Assembly: GCA_013397435.1 (NCBI GenBank) | Contig: VZRG01001059.1 | Location: 62,001 to 126,000 of the forward strand | DNA length: 64,000 bases | Direction: 5' to 3' | Origin: Erythrocercus mccallii | Lineage: Eukaryota; Chordata; Aves; Passeriformes; Dicruridae | Shown here: positions 1 to 62,877 of the stretch, one piece after another | How positions within the stretch are numbered: the first letter of the stretch is position 1 | Layout of the letters: each line of letters opens with the position of its first letter | Position numbers and translations under genes: made by a program | The notes under the pieces: generated by a model | The model's input: only the letters and a program-made list of their open reading frames with translations | What the model was told of the DNA's origin: nothing | The model's database searches: none

Positions 1-110
1 GGGGACGGCCCCCGGGAGCCGCAGGGAGCGGCCGCACGGAGGCCGCCGGAGCCGCTCTGCCCCCTGCCGGACAGAGCTCGGCACTACACGGAGCGGGATG
101 GGCTCAAAGT
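1..110. other. GC-rich, CpG-rich patch at the left edge
   Basis: The first ~110 bases are strongly GC-rich with many CG dinucleotides (CCCGGG, GCGGCCGC, GCCGCCGG), and the sequence then drops abruptly to AT-rich intron-like DNA. By position it lies inside SNAP29 intron 3 or beyond, because SNAP29 exon 3 is the last exon I can find. It could be the edge of a CpG island or a GC-rich repeat cut by the window. No convincing exon is visible in it on either strand. Confidence 0.4.
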
Positions 111-705
111 CCCCAAAGCCTTCATTCCGTTACTGACACAACAACATCGATATCCTGCTGCTTTCCCACTCTTACTATGTTACAAATCCGAGGCTCACTT
201 GATAAAGAAACAGTTATTTAGTACGAAAAAGTCCTCACAGAAGTTAACAGATTGAGAGAAGGAGGAATGAGGCCAAACTCCATATACTACCTTCTGAGAA
301 TCAAGAGATGACTTCAGTATGAAAGGTTAGAATCCCTGTTTGAAATAACAAGAACAATGTGTCTGAAAACTATAACAAACAACGGTTAAAAGGAGAACCT
401 CTGAACGTGTAACATTTTGGCAAACTTAGGGAAACCCTATCTGCACACTGTGTATTCTCTATACAAATGTAAGCACTAGGTGCTTTTAGTCTTCAGGGGG
501 TATAACATCTTCACTACAGATATAAAGAGTTTAATGGAAACAATTCCCTAGATTTCAAAGCATGAGGGCTGGGATACAAATCTCCAGATGTTAGGCAGCA
601 AGGTAAGTCAGCAGCTGGGCAGGCTGAAGGGTCTCTGCCTTCATCATTCACCAAGTTTGCCCCGCATGGATGACAGGCATTCGATGTAAAATAAAGTTAA
701 CAAAC
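111..705 (-). other. SNAP29 intron 3 (partial), no exon found
   Basis: This stretch follows the exon 3 donor of SNAP29 (minus strand). I searched it for the exon 4 sequence that should carry the start of the second SNARE half and found nothing matching, so intron 3 is at least 705 bp unless the gene is rearranged. The DNA is AT-rich and contains no repeat I recognise. Confidence 0.6.
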
Positions 706-2809
706 CTGAATTATCTAGCTTCCTTAAATTTGGATGACTTTCCTGGTATTTTGACTCTTGTTCTTTACTAGACATCATTGCTTCTTTTAACCTAGTAAAA
801 AAAAATAAATAAAAAGAAAGCATTGCTATTGACCTCAGCATTAAAGAAAAAAGGTAGCCAGACCATCTCAGGAGTTTACAGGAGTTTAGAAGAACCAACA
901 GATGTTTACTTTCTCATTTTCTGGTGACATTTCAGAGATGTTGTGGGAGACAAGTCCCAAATAAAAAGTTTACGTTACTTACCTGCTGTTAGCATAATAT
1001 TCAGGGGCTCCATTCTGCTCTGGCTTGCTCTCTGGAGGTTTGGTTTTGAAGTAGTTTACCAAGCCCCCCCAAACACTCTTGATGCTGTTTATGTGCCTTT
1101 GACTCGTTTTCAAGTCCTGGTCCATTTTATCCACCATCTGCTCCGTGCGCTTCAGAGCCTCTCCCTGACGGACGAGCTCCTAACAGGCATTGACAGGGAA
1201 AATGAGATCATAAAGCCAGGATAAACTGAGACATCAAACAATTCACTCTAAAGGTGACACTCTAAAGAAAAATAAGTGTTCCTTCATCTGTGCAGGTTAT
1301 TTTTGAGGACAGCTTTTTCCCTTACTCCCCTTTCTCCAGGGCATTTTAATCAATAGTTGCTTGTCAGCCACTGCATTAACCAGCTGTAAAATCCTCACCC
1401 CTGTGCCGGGTTCCTGGCACCTACTACAAACAACAACCAGCAGTTTTGTGAAGCTGACATTTGCATCTATGGCTCACCACCAGGCCGGTGATATGGTGGA
1501 AACACACAGGTTTACGGCAGGGGAATGAGCAAGCAGGACAATTTCTAGTAATGAATGGCACCTTCATTGGGCAGGGATTCTGTTTGCACCTAATTGGGAT
1601 GTTTCTGATAATTCAGAAATAGAACAACCAAAGGAAATCAACACAAACAGAATTTCTTCAGACTTCAGGAATATTTTAGTTAATTTTAACAGCGCACGAT
1701 TTATGAAATTTTATGTATAGAAGTACATTATTTTCTAATTCAGCAGCACAAGCACTATTCCAAAGTAATCCAAAGATTAATGCTAGCAGTAAAGTTGCCT
1801 GCAGGTACTACCAGTGCAAAACAAAGAACTTGTGTTCATATTCTCGCTAAATTCTGGGAAATTTTAGTTGAATATTCTTTCTTTCCCCCCTCTCAATAAA
1901 GCACAAACCCACAGACTTCAAGTTTTACCACAGGCCCTCTGTCAAGCCTGAATTCTTGATTCCTCGCTTGTGATTTCCTTAACAAACAAACAAATCACGT
2001 GTCTGAAAGTTCACAGAAGTCCCAGCAAGAACCCTCTGAGCATAAGGACTGCCTGCAGCTTGGGCATGCTCCGGGGTTAATTGAGGCCACCACATCACCC
2101 AAGGAACATCCCATTAGAGCAGGTGACACAGTGGACAGGACCTGAATGAGCCCGAGCACAAAGTGCTGAAACAGAGCCTGAGGAATGAAGGAAATGATTA
2201 ATCAGGGTGAATCGAAGCACAACACGAACAACTAACAGGGAAGGCCCTTCATCAGACCAAGAGGACTGCTAAAAACTTTTTAGTCAGCTAAAAATTAGTA
2301 AGAACTGCTGAAAGCAGCTGAAAACGCGGCCGAGTGCCAGCCTCAGTACCATTCAGACACACAGGCTGTAACTAGGATTTTTCCCCTCAAAACCCAAACG
2401 CCACCACCCAGAAAACACAGGGAGAGAGGCTGGCTAGAAAACACCGAGTATAGAGGGGCTTCTCAGGACACTGTCCGGAGGGACAGGGAGAACAAGATGC
2501 CCCTGGCGGAGGTGTGAGCGCAGGGAGAGCGCTCGGGGCCTGCGGCCGCTCCTCCCCAGCGGCCCGGGGGAGAGGGCTCCGCTCCCGGCCCCGACCCACC
2601 TCGGAGGCGGCCACGCCGATGCGCTCGGACTCGTAGAGCAGCGACAGGGAGCGTGTGGTGCTGTCGGCGGTGGCGGCGGAGCGGCGCAGCACCTCCTGCT
2701 GCAGGTACCGCTGCCGGTCCGCGCCGCCCGCCCCGCCGGGACCCGCCGACCCCACATCCTCCTCCTCGTCCTCCGCGAAAGGGTTGTAGCTCCTCGGGAG
2801 CGCCGACAT
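706..2809 (-). CDS. SNAP29: SNAP29 (synaptosome-associated protein 29), 5' three coding exons, partial
   Basis: SNAP29 is a soluble Qbc SNARE without a membrane anchor; with syntaxin 17 and VAMP8 it drives autophagosome-lysosome fusion and acts in several other trafficking steps. Coding exons on the minus strand are 2809-2600 (70 codons, phase 0 end), 1179-983 (197 bp) and 791-706 (86 bp), all with GT-AG borders, giving 164 residues plus one base. The start MSALPRSYNPF carries the NPF motif (residues 9-11) known to bind EHD proteins. An acidic stretch (EDEEED) follows. The N-terminal Qb SNARE helix spans roughly residues 50-115 (VLRRSAATADST to MVDKMDQDLK to HINSIKS). Exon 2 ends with NYFKTKPPES and exon 3 encodes KEQESKYQESHPNLRKLD, both SNAP29 signatures. 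The C-terminal Qc SNARE half is missing because exons 4-5 lie left of the window. The gene is head to head with PI4KA. Confidence 0.95.
983..1179 (-). CDS. SNAP29: SNAP29 coding exon 2
   Basis: The acceptor is TTAG just above 1179 and the donor GTAAGT just below 983. It encodes ELVRQGEALKRTEQMVDKMD and on to EYYANS plus two bases of an arginine codon completed by exon 3. This is the main body of the first SNARE helix and the linker. The conserved SVWGGLVNYFKTKP segment identifies SNAP29 rather than SNAP23 or SNAP25. Confidence 0.95.
1180..2599 (-). other. SNAP29 intron 1
   Basis: This 1.4-kb intron separates the GTGGGT donor of exon 1 from the TTAG acceptor of exon 2. It is mostly AT-rich but becomes GC-rich in its last ~150 bases toward exon 1, where it joins the shared CpG island. 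I see no gene, RNA or clear mobile element in it. Confidence 0.7.
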
Positions 2810-3208
2810 GGCACGGCCGACCTCGAGAACGTCCGCGAGGAGCCCTCGCCCCTCACAGACGCCCCCAAACCCTCGCCTCGGGCCGCGGCCGCTTCGCTGC
2901 TTCCGCCCACGGCACCGAGTGCCGGGCGGAAGCGCTGGGCGCAGCTACCGACCGCCTTCCCCCCGCGGGGCGGGGTGAGCGCGCCGCAGCGCCGCTGGTG
3001 GACAGGCGGCTGCTGGGCGGGACCATTGCTGCGGCGGGGGGGATGTGTGGAGAAATGGCCGCGCAGGGAGGGCGAGGCATCGGGCGGAAGTGAAGCCGTG
3101 CCGGGCGCTGCCATCTTTGCGGCGTGATTGGTGCGCCGTGCTCCCACGGGAGGCGCAGATCTCGCGGGCGGGGGCGAGGCGGGCTGGCCGGCGCCGTTCC
3201 CTCACAAC
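2810..3208. promoter_or_regulatory. Bidirectional SNAP29/PI4KA promoter
   Basis: Only 399 bp separate the divergent start codons (SNAP29 ATG at 2809 minus, PI4KA ATG at 3209 plus). Visible motif matches are ETS/GABPA-like GCGGAAGTGA at 3084-3093 and GCGGAAGC near 2926, an inverted CCAAT box (GATTGG) at 3126-3131, a YY1-like GCCATCTT at 3110-3117, and a second YY1-like AACATGGCGGC at 3206-3216 that overlaps the PI4KA start codon. There is no TATA box. ETS, YY1 and CCAAT motifs in a CpG island are typical of bidirectional housekeeping promoters. The arrangement is head to head in mammals as well. Actual start sites cannot be read from the sequence. Confidence 0.75.
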
Positions 3209-56944
<53,736 letters not shown>

Positions 56945-57770
56945 ACACTAGAGCTCCACTGCCGAAGTGAAATGTGCAACCCCGTGCCCTCACTCCAAGC
57001 TTGTGACAAACAGGAGATGCTCTGTCACACCTTGCTATCTTCCACCCTCTGTGTATGTGTGTGTACATGTAGGGTACGTGTTTCCTGGACATTGAAACAA
57101 TCAGTGCTGATTCATTCCTTGCTCTATACCAGGTTGTAATACATTACTGTTTTTCCCTGGATTTTTGGAGTTGGGTTGCAATCACAATAAAAATTGTATT
57201 ACGATTATGAATGTGTGAAAGTGGTAAAGCTTGAGGAGTTCAATAATTTTTCATGCAATGCAAGGATTTTATAATATCTTTAAAAAGTAAATTAAACCCT
57301 TTCCTGCACAATTGCACAAAATGCCATGGAAAGGAAGGGTATGGATTTCTCATTGGAAAATGTTAACTTGTTCCAATTTTACTGTAGAAAAAGCGTGATA
57401 ATCATCCAAGGTGGTGATGTCTGTGTAGCTGTGTTCATATTTTGCACTGTACATGGTCCCTGCTACATGGTCAGTATTTCATATGTACATGAAGAATGTA
57501 TTTTTTCCTTTTGTGTGTTTTAAAAAGAGACTCTACTGAAGATATATTTAATCTAAAAAATGTAATAAAAGACATTAGACTTTGTGTCTGTTGCAAATGT
57601 TTTGCCCTGTGCTGTTTTTAATGTATATACATCACTGCACATTTGTGTACTGTTCATTGTATTATGCCCTTTCTTTCTAATAGAGAAATCTAATTTCTTC
57701 TTCAGCTGCTTGTCCATCTCAAGTGACATTTTTTATTCGTAAAATAAATGTTTAGTGCAAGAGCTGGAAT
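56945..57770 (+). terminator. PI4KA: PI4KA 3' UTR and polyadenylation signals
   Basis: After the stop codon there are AATAAA signals at 57186-57191, 57564-57569 and 57743-57748. The first gives a ~0.27-kb 3' UTR; the later ones give longer isoforms of ~0.65 and ~0.82 kb. GT-rich sequence follows the first two (AATGTGTGAAAGTGG; TTTGTGTCTGTTG), as expected of downstream elements. A short GT run (GTGTATGTGTGTGT) lies near 57050. Confidence 0.7.
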
Positions 57771-57906
57771 ATAGGACCAAGGTAAAGCTCCCCAATACTG
57801 CTGGCTAAGTACCTCAATCCTGGGCTGGGACAGGTCTTTCAGGGCTTTTTTTCCCTTTCTACATGCTTGTCCTTCTACATGGGCTCTTCAACACAGGGGC
57901 TGTCCT

Positions 57907-57948
57907 CTCTTTAGGGGATTTTTCCCCCTCTTTAGGGGGATTTTTCCC
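57907..57948 (+). repeat. 21-bp tandem duplication
   Basis: CTCTTTAGGGGATTTTTCCC at 57907-57926 is repeated as CTCTTTAGGGGGATTTTTCCC at 57928-57948. It leads into the GC-rich block that carries the 17-bp minisatellite. Confidence 0.85.
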
Positions 57949-57954
57949 TTTTGG

Positions 57955-58760
57955 GGAGCTTTTCCCGAGGGTCCGGGTCGTGCCCTCAGGGAAGGAACCG
58001 GGTGCCCGGCCTGGGCAGGGCCCCGGGGCGCCCCCTGGCGGGCCCCCGCCGCTTCGGTGAGCGCGAGCAGCGGCGTGAGGGGCGGGGGGGGCCGGCCTCA
58101 GCCCTGAGGGACTCCCAGCCCTGAGGGGCACCCAGCCCTGAGGGGCGCCCAGCCCTGAGGGACTCCCAGCCGTGAGGGGCACCCGGCCCTGAGGGACTCC
58201 CGGCTCTGAGGGACTCCCAGCCCTGAGGGGCACTCGGCCCTGAGGGACTCCCAGCCCTGAGGGGCGCCCAGCCCTGAGGGACTCCCAGCCCTGAGGGGCG
58301 CCCGGCCCTGAGGGGCACCCGACCCTGAGGGGCTCCCGGCCCTGAGGGGCTCCCGGCCCTGAGGGGCACTCGGCCCTGAGGGGCACCCGACCCTGAGGGG
58401 CTCCCGGCTCTGAGGGACTCCCGGCTCTGAGGGGCACCCAGCCCTGAGCGACACCCAGCGCTGAGGGGCCAGCGGGACACAGCCCCCAGGGGTGAAGGGT
58501 GGAGGCATCGTGAGGGAGAACGAGCCCTGAGGGTTGGAGGGGACGCGTCACACCGTCCCGAAACACAACGGGTGAGTGGAACAGGGCAGTGCCCCGAGGA
58601 GGCCTCAGCGCTGAGGGGCGGAGGTGTCGTGACGGACACCCAGCCCTGGCGCGGGGCCTTGCCGTGAGGTGGGCCCGGCCCTGAGGCGGGGCTCTACCAT
58701 GGGGTGGGTGGAGCCCTGAGGTGGGTTTTTTTGGTACAAGGAACGCCTAGCTCCGTTCAT
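57955..58760. other. GC-rich, CpG-rich block beyond the PI4KA 3' end
   Basis: GC content jumps near 57955 and stays high to about 58760. The block includes CG-rich sequence at 57965-58090, the 17-bp minisatellite and degenerate CCCTGAGG-type copies to about 58725. It may be a CpG island for an unrecognised gene or simply a GC-rich minisatellite cluster. A CG-GTGAGC donor-like site lies at about 58057, but no exon can be supported. Confidence 0.5.
58099..58472 (+). repeat. 17-bp minisatellite, 22 copies
   Basis: Twenty-two head-to-tail units of exactly 17 bp, consensus about CRGCCCTGAGGGGCNCC, with two main end types (GGGGCACC/GCGCC and GGGACTCC). The register holds without indels from 58099 to 58472. 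Mixed adjacent variants suggest higher-order amplification by unequal exchange. Further degenerate CCCTGAGG copies follow to ~58725. Because 17 is not a multiple of 3 and the minus strand lacks stops, all three minus frames stay open and read 17-residue peptide repeats. Confidence 0.95.
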
Positions 58761-60127
58761 CAGAGGACCACGGTTTCTGGGACACAGCTGTGACCCCCAC
58801 GGGCATGGTTTGGGGCTGTAGTTGGCCAGAGCGGGAGTTCCTCTGAGGCTGGGCTGTTGCGGCAGGTCAGGGTGGTCGCTGTCTGAGGGGACGGTAGGCC
58901 TTCCCCTCGGGAGTGTGCATTTCTGAGCACCTCTGAGTCAGCTTTAAGTCTCCTGGCGTGTTCCTGGGGCCCAGGCAGTAGGAGCTGCTCAGGAGAACCT
59001 CCTCAGCCAGAAGCCAGGGTGAGGAGGTGGCTGCAGAGAAGGGAGCTGCACTGAGCTCACAGCTCAGGGAGCCTGAGAGCGAGCAGCCAGGGCAGCGTGG
59101 TTTGGCTCTGCCTTCAGGGTGGGTCTTGTGTGGGGTGCAGGGCCTGTCCCTTTTCCAGGGTGGGCTACATTCAAAATTCACACCTGCTTTTGGCATGGGT
59201 GGTAAAGTGGGTCTTGTCTCTTGCCTGTGCAGTGGGTGGCTCCCAGAGAAGTGGGCTCTGGGCCCCTTTTCTCATTATGGGGAAGTGCCACTGGCTTTCT
59301 GAAAAGGTTTGGAGGCTCATCAGGGAGAAGTAGCATGCAAGAACTGCTTTAATTATTGATTTAATTCAGATTTATTATATAACCAACTGGGACATGGAGT
59401 AATTTTGGTGCTCTGTGCCTGCGGCTAGTTGAACCTATTTAGGCTCCATAGGAAAGGAGCTGATTGACACTACAAATGTGGTAAACCTCCTCACACCTTT
59501 CCTTTAATGAGGAGCAGGTGGAGTGAGAAGATGTGAAGGCTTCTTCTCAGGGGAGGTGGTGAGGAGTTCTAATTATTTAAGTCAATGCTGATATGCATGT
59601 ACTTTCCTGCACATGAAAATAAATCTACCATGTTAAAAATATCTAGTGCTAGAAGTGAGTAATTAGCTGGTGAATAATAATATTAGAAATAATAAATGGA
59701 GCTCTGGTAATCAGAAAGCCACTCCTAGTTGCAAATCTCAAACGACATGGCAATTTGTGTGTGTTCTAGCACAGGATGCCCAGAATTTGCTGGAATGCAA
59801 TTAAGGCCGTCCAGCGTTTTGTATTGGGATGTGAATGGGTTTGAGCATTCTTCACAGTGGACATGAGGGACGTCAGGCTGTCTGGAGAGCGGATGTGGTC
59901 TGAGTTTCTTCTCTCAAGTTTGTTCAGAGAAATGAAAGAAGCTGAAGTCAATTGAGTGTAGTTACTCTAAGAACAAGCTTGTTTGCAGTATGGTCCTAAA
60001 AACTCCAATGGCTGCATTTGAGATATGAATGCATAATTTTGTACTGCTATGAATCTTAGAGAATGTTGTGAATGTGTTAAATCTCCATGCTAGCAGAAAT
60101 TATAGGCTCCTGTGACTTCTGTTCTCA
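58761..60127. other. Intergenic sequence, nothing recognised
   Basis: Moderately GC-rich to ~59330, then AT-rich. ORFs of 60-110 codons occur on both strands but none matches a family I know or is flanked by convincing splice sites. No transposon end was identified. Confidence 0.55.
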
Positions 60128-60180
60128 CTGTAGTGTCAGGTGGGCTCTGGTGTGTGCCAGAGCTCACCTGACATCTGCAG
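60128..60180. repeat. Strong 23-bp hairpin (inverted repeat)
   Basis: The arm 60128-60150 (CTGTAGTGTCAGGTGGGCTC and TGG) pairs with 60157-60180 (CCAGAGCTCACCTGACATCT and GCAG). There are 23 base pairs, two of them G-T, one bulged T at 60174 and a 6-base TGTGTG loop. It lies in an otherwise featureless intergenic stretch. It could be a small RNA precursor-like fold or a remnant palindromic element; no conserved miRNA that I know matches it. Confidence 0.8.
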
Positions 60181-62835
60181 ATTTCATTTTCTCAAGTTGA
60201 CTGTGCCTTCTTCCCTTCCCCTCCCCGCAGGGTTCCTTCCTGCAGCACAGAAGACCTGGGAGAAAACGCCCCTGTAATTGAGCGTCCGCTGAGATGCGGA
60301 GGGGATTAGGCTGTTTACATTTAATCATGCAAGGCAGTGCCCTGAAGATTCCTCCTAAATGGGTTGTGTATCTTCCTCTAGGGACACTGAGGAGGCGAGA
60401 ATACTGAGCCGCCCCACAGTACTGCAAGTGCTCCCGAGATACTGAATCAATGCAGTTGGAGACACCACAGACTTATCTCACCTTCATCCTCCCAGCAGGG
60501 AAGGATATGTCCTTGACACAAGGAGGCTGGCGGGACTTTCAAAAGTTACTCAGGTAATTAGAACAGATAAAATTAAGACCTACATGAAGGTATGGTGAAG
60601 GATTTTATCTCTGAACTTTATGCCAGAATATGTCCTGATGCCTGTGCAGTCTTGGGAGAAAAGTCACATCAAAAAAAGGGGGGGAAATGCTCATTAAAAG
60701 AAAATTAAAAATCTAAGGAAAGATGCTCCCATGGTTTCTCCACTCCCAGAAATTCCCAGTCATGGTGAGAGACAGACATCCTGGGCCAATACCCACTGCA
60801 GTTCTTTCTGCATTGGCCATGCATATAAAGAGCCTTTAAGAAAGGAGCAAAATTTATAGTGATTCATTTGCATCTGATGGAGCCGGGGTTCAGAGCTACT
60901 GGTAACTTGATCAGCACTATTCAAATGCTAATCTCATTATGCGTGTTAGAGACTGAAGCTCAGCAATCCACCTCCGTTAGCACAAGGTGCCTGTGTGATG
61001 TTCTGGCTGATACACAGGGTCGCGGTACCCCCTGCAGGCACCCAGCACATGCTGCATAGCATCGGCGCTGATGTGAGCAGGGAATGGGAGCTCGGTGGAG
61101 GAGCCAATGGAATGAGATAAAATGGAAAGAGGAGCTGGAGTTCTCTTTGGAAAAATGCTGGGGAGGGGGAAGGGATTGAGGCCAACGGAATGGTTTGGAT
61201 GAGACTTTTTTTTTTCCTTTGTATCATAAATATGTCAGTCCTTTCCCTTTGCTTCCACATGAATGCTATTAAAAAAAAATGCAGTAAACAAAAAAATTTG
61301 TCCTGAATGTACATACAGCTTCAAGCATGACTAATTCTTTGACTTCTTGAAAAATATTGTGCCTGTGCTGTTTGGTGTTAAGACCTGGCAGTTTTGCTTG
61401 TTCCATGTAACAAGGACTAAAATCTGCTCAAAAGACGGTGTGCAAGGGATCCTTTCTAGACAAAGGCTCTCCAATAGAACTTGTTACTGACGTGTAAAGG
61501 ATTCAAAGGATCCCTGCCTCACACTGTTACCTACAGTTTGTGGATTGGTTTGAGTTTTTTGGTGCCTCATCTGTTTCTGTAAGGATTCTGCATTTGGGAG
61601 GCCACAGGGATTATGCTCCTGAAGAAGCAAGATTTGTAAGGTGACATGCTGTAATTATTAAATAAGCTACTTAGCTGGCAGGAGCAGATCCTGGCACCAG
61701 CTGGTTTAGTAACTAGCACAGCCTCCCTAGAAAGAGTGGGGTTCTGCTGGGCCCTTGCCACTGCAGCAGCCCTGTGTCTAAAGCTTTGTAGTTACAGGTG
61801 ACACCTTTGTGTTTATTTCTGTTACAGTATCAGTGCCCTAATAGCAGTGATAAGTTGCTGTGAGTCATGTTAGTCTAACACGGCCCTCTCCAGGGTCAGC
61901 ACAGCCATGGGGAGCCTCAGTGCTTTCTGTGGGAGTGAGGAACTGTGACCAAGCTTGTGTTAAGTTTTATTAATGTTCCACGTGGCTCTGCTGCCTGGCA
62001 GGGGAGAGCAGAACAGGAGGAAGACACAGTGACACAGATAAGTAATCACAGTAATCACACAGGCAATCAACAAAGGCTGGCAGCTCACTGAAGGAAGAAG
62101 TTACCTACCTGACTGCATTCAGGTATCTTCTCAAGGAAACCATGGCAGCCAAAAGGGGAAGGGAATTGGAAGTTATAATAATAAGTGCTCACACAAAGAC
62201 TGCTACATACCCTGATGCTCCACATACACCTTTTGGAATTAAAAACGCTTCATGGGTAACAGGCAGAGTTAGGATTGTGTCTTGGTTTCTTAAGCAAGTA
62301 GTTCCAGCTTTGCAGTGACAAGCCTGACAAAATAAATTGTGCTTTGCTGTCAGAGAGGAGAAAATGTCTGAATTGTAGCAAACCTAGGAGACAATTCTAG
62401 CTGCATATATTGATTAGGAGTGAACATGTGGGGTGGTAACGTCTATCCAGATGTAAGAAGGGAAGAGTCATGGAATTCCATCCTTGTCAAGGTACAGAAG
62501 AATCTGACTCAGAATGACAAAAATAAAAGAGATAAAATCGTATATTACTCTCATATAGTTCTCTTCCCAGTGCAAGTTGTATTTTGACTGCCACATCTCA
62601 AATTTTTTAAGGTGCTTGCAGTTAGCACACAGGTGGAGGCTGTATGCATCCTGGCATGCACACCTGCAAACCATTCCCTTGCTGAGAACTTCACAGAACT
62701 CTGGAGCACAGACCAAACAGCTTTGTAGTACCCAACCTCACTGCACAGAGAATCCTGTATGTACTGCAGAGTTATTTCTTGTGCAGGACAGTGCAAAGCC
62801 TGTGCGGTAGCTGATTGGACACAAGTGAGTGATCT
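60181..62835. other. Intergenic sequence, nothing recognised
   Basis: About 2.7 kb of mixed-composition DNA. An isolated TATA-like ATATAAAG is present near 60823, with oligo-T and oligo-A runs near 61207 and 61271. Small ORFs on both strands show no recognisable product. Confidence 0.5.
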
Positions 62836-62877
62836 AATAAAGATATTTATGGGTGTTGTGCTTAAAAGAACTTTATT
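62836..62877. terminator. Opposed polyadenylation signals
   Basis: AATAAA on the plus strand at 62836-62841 is followed by a GT-rich GGGTGTTGTG at 62851-62860. On the minus strand AATAAA lies at 62877-62872. The pair could mark convergent transcript ends, but no gene is recognised on either side, so this is weak evidence. Confidence 0.3.

Noticed and set aside
57859..58639. Minus-strand ORFs of 136-235 codons with Pro/Ser/Gly/Arg-rich repeats, looking like a collagen-like or repeat protein
   Set aside because: They are open in all three frames because the DNA is a 17-bp GC-rich minisatellite lacking stops on that strand. There is no non-repeat conserved domain and no supporting splice structure.
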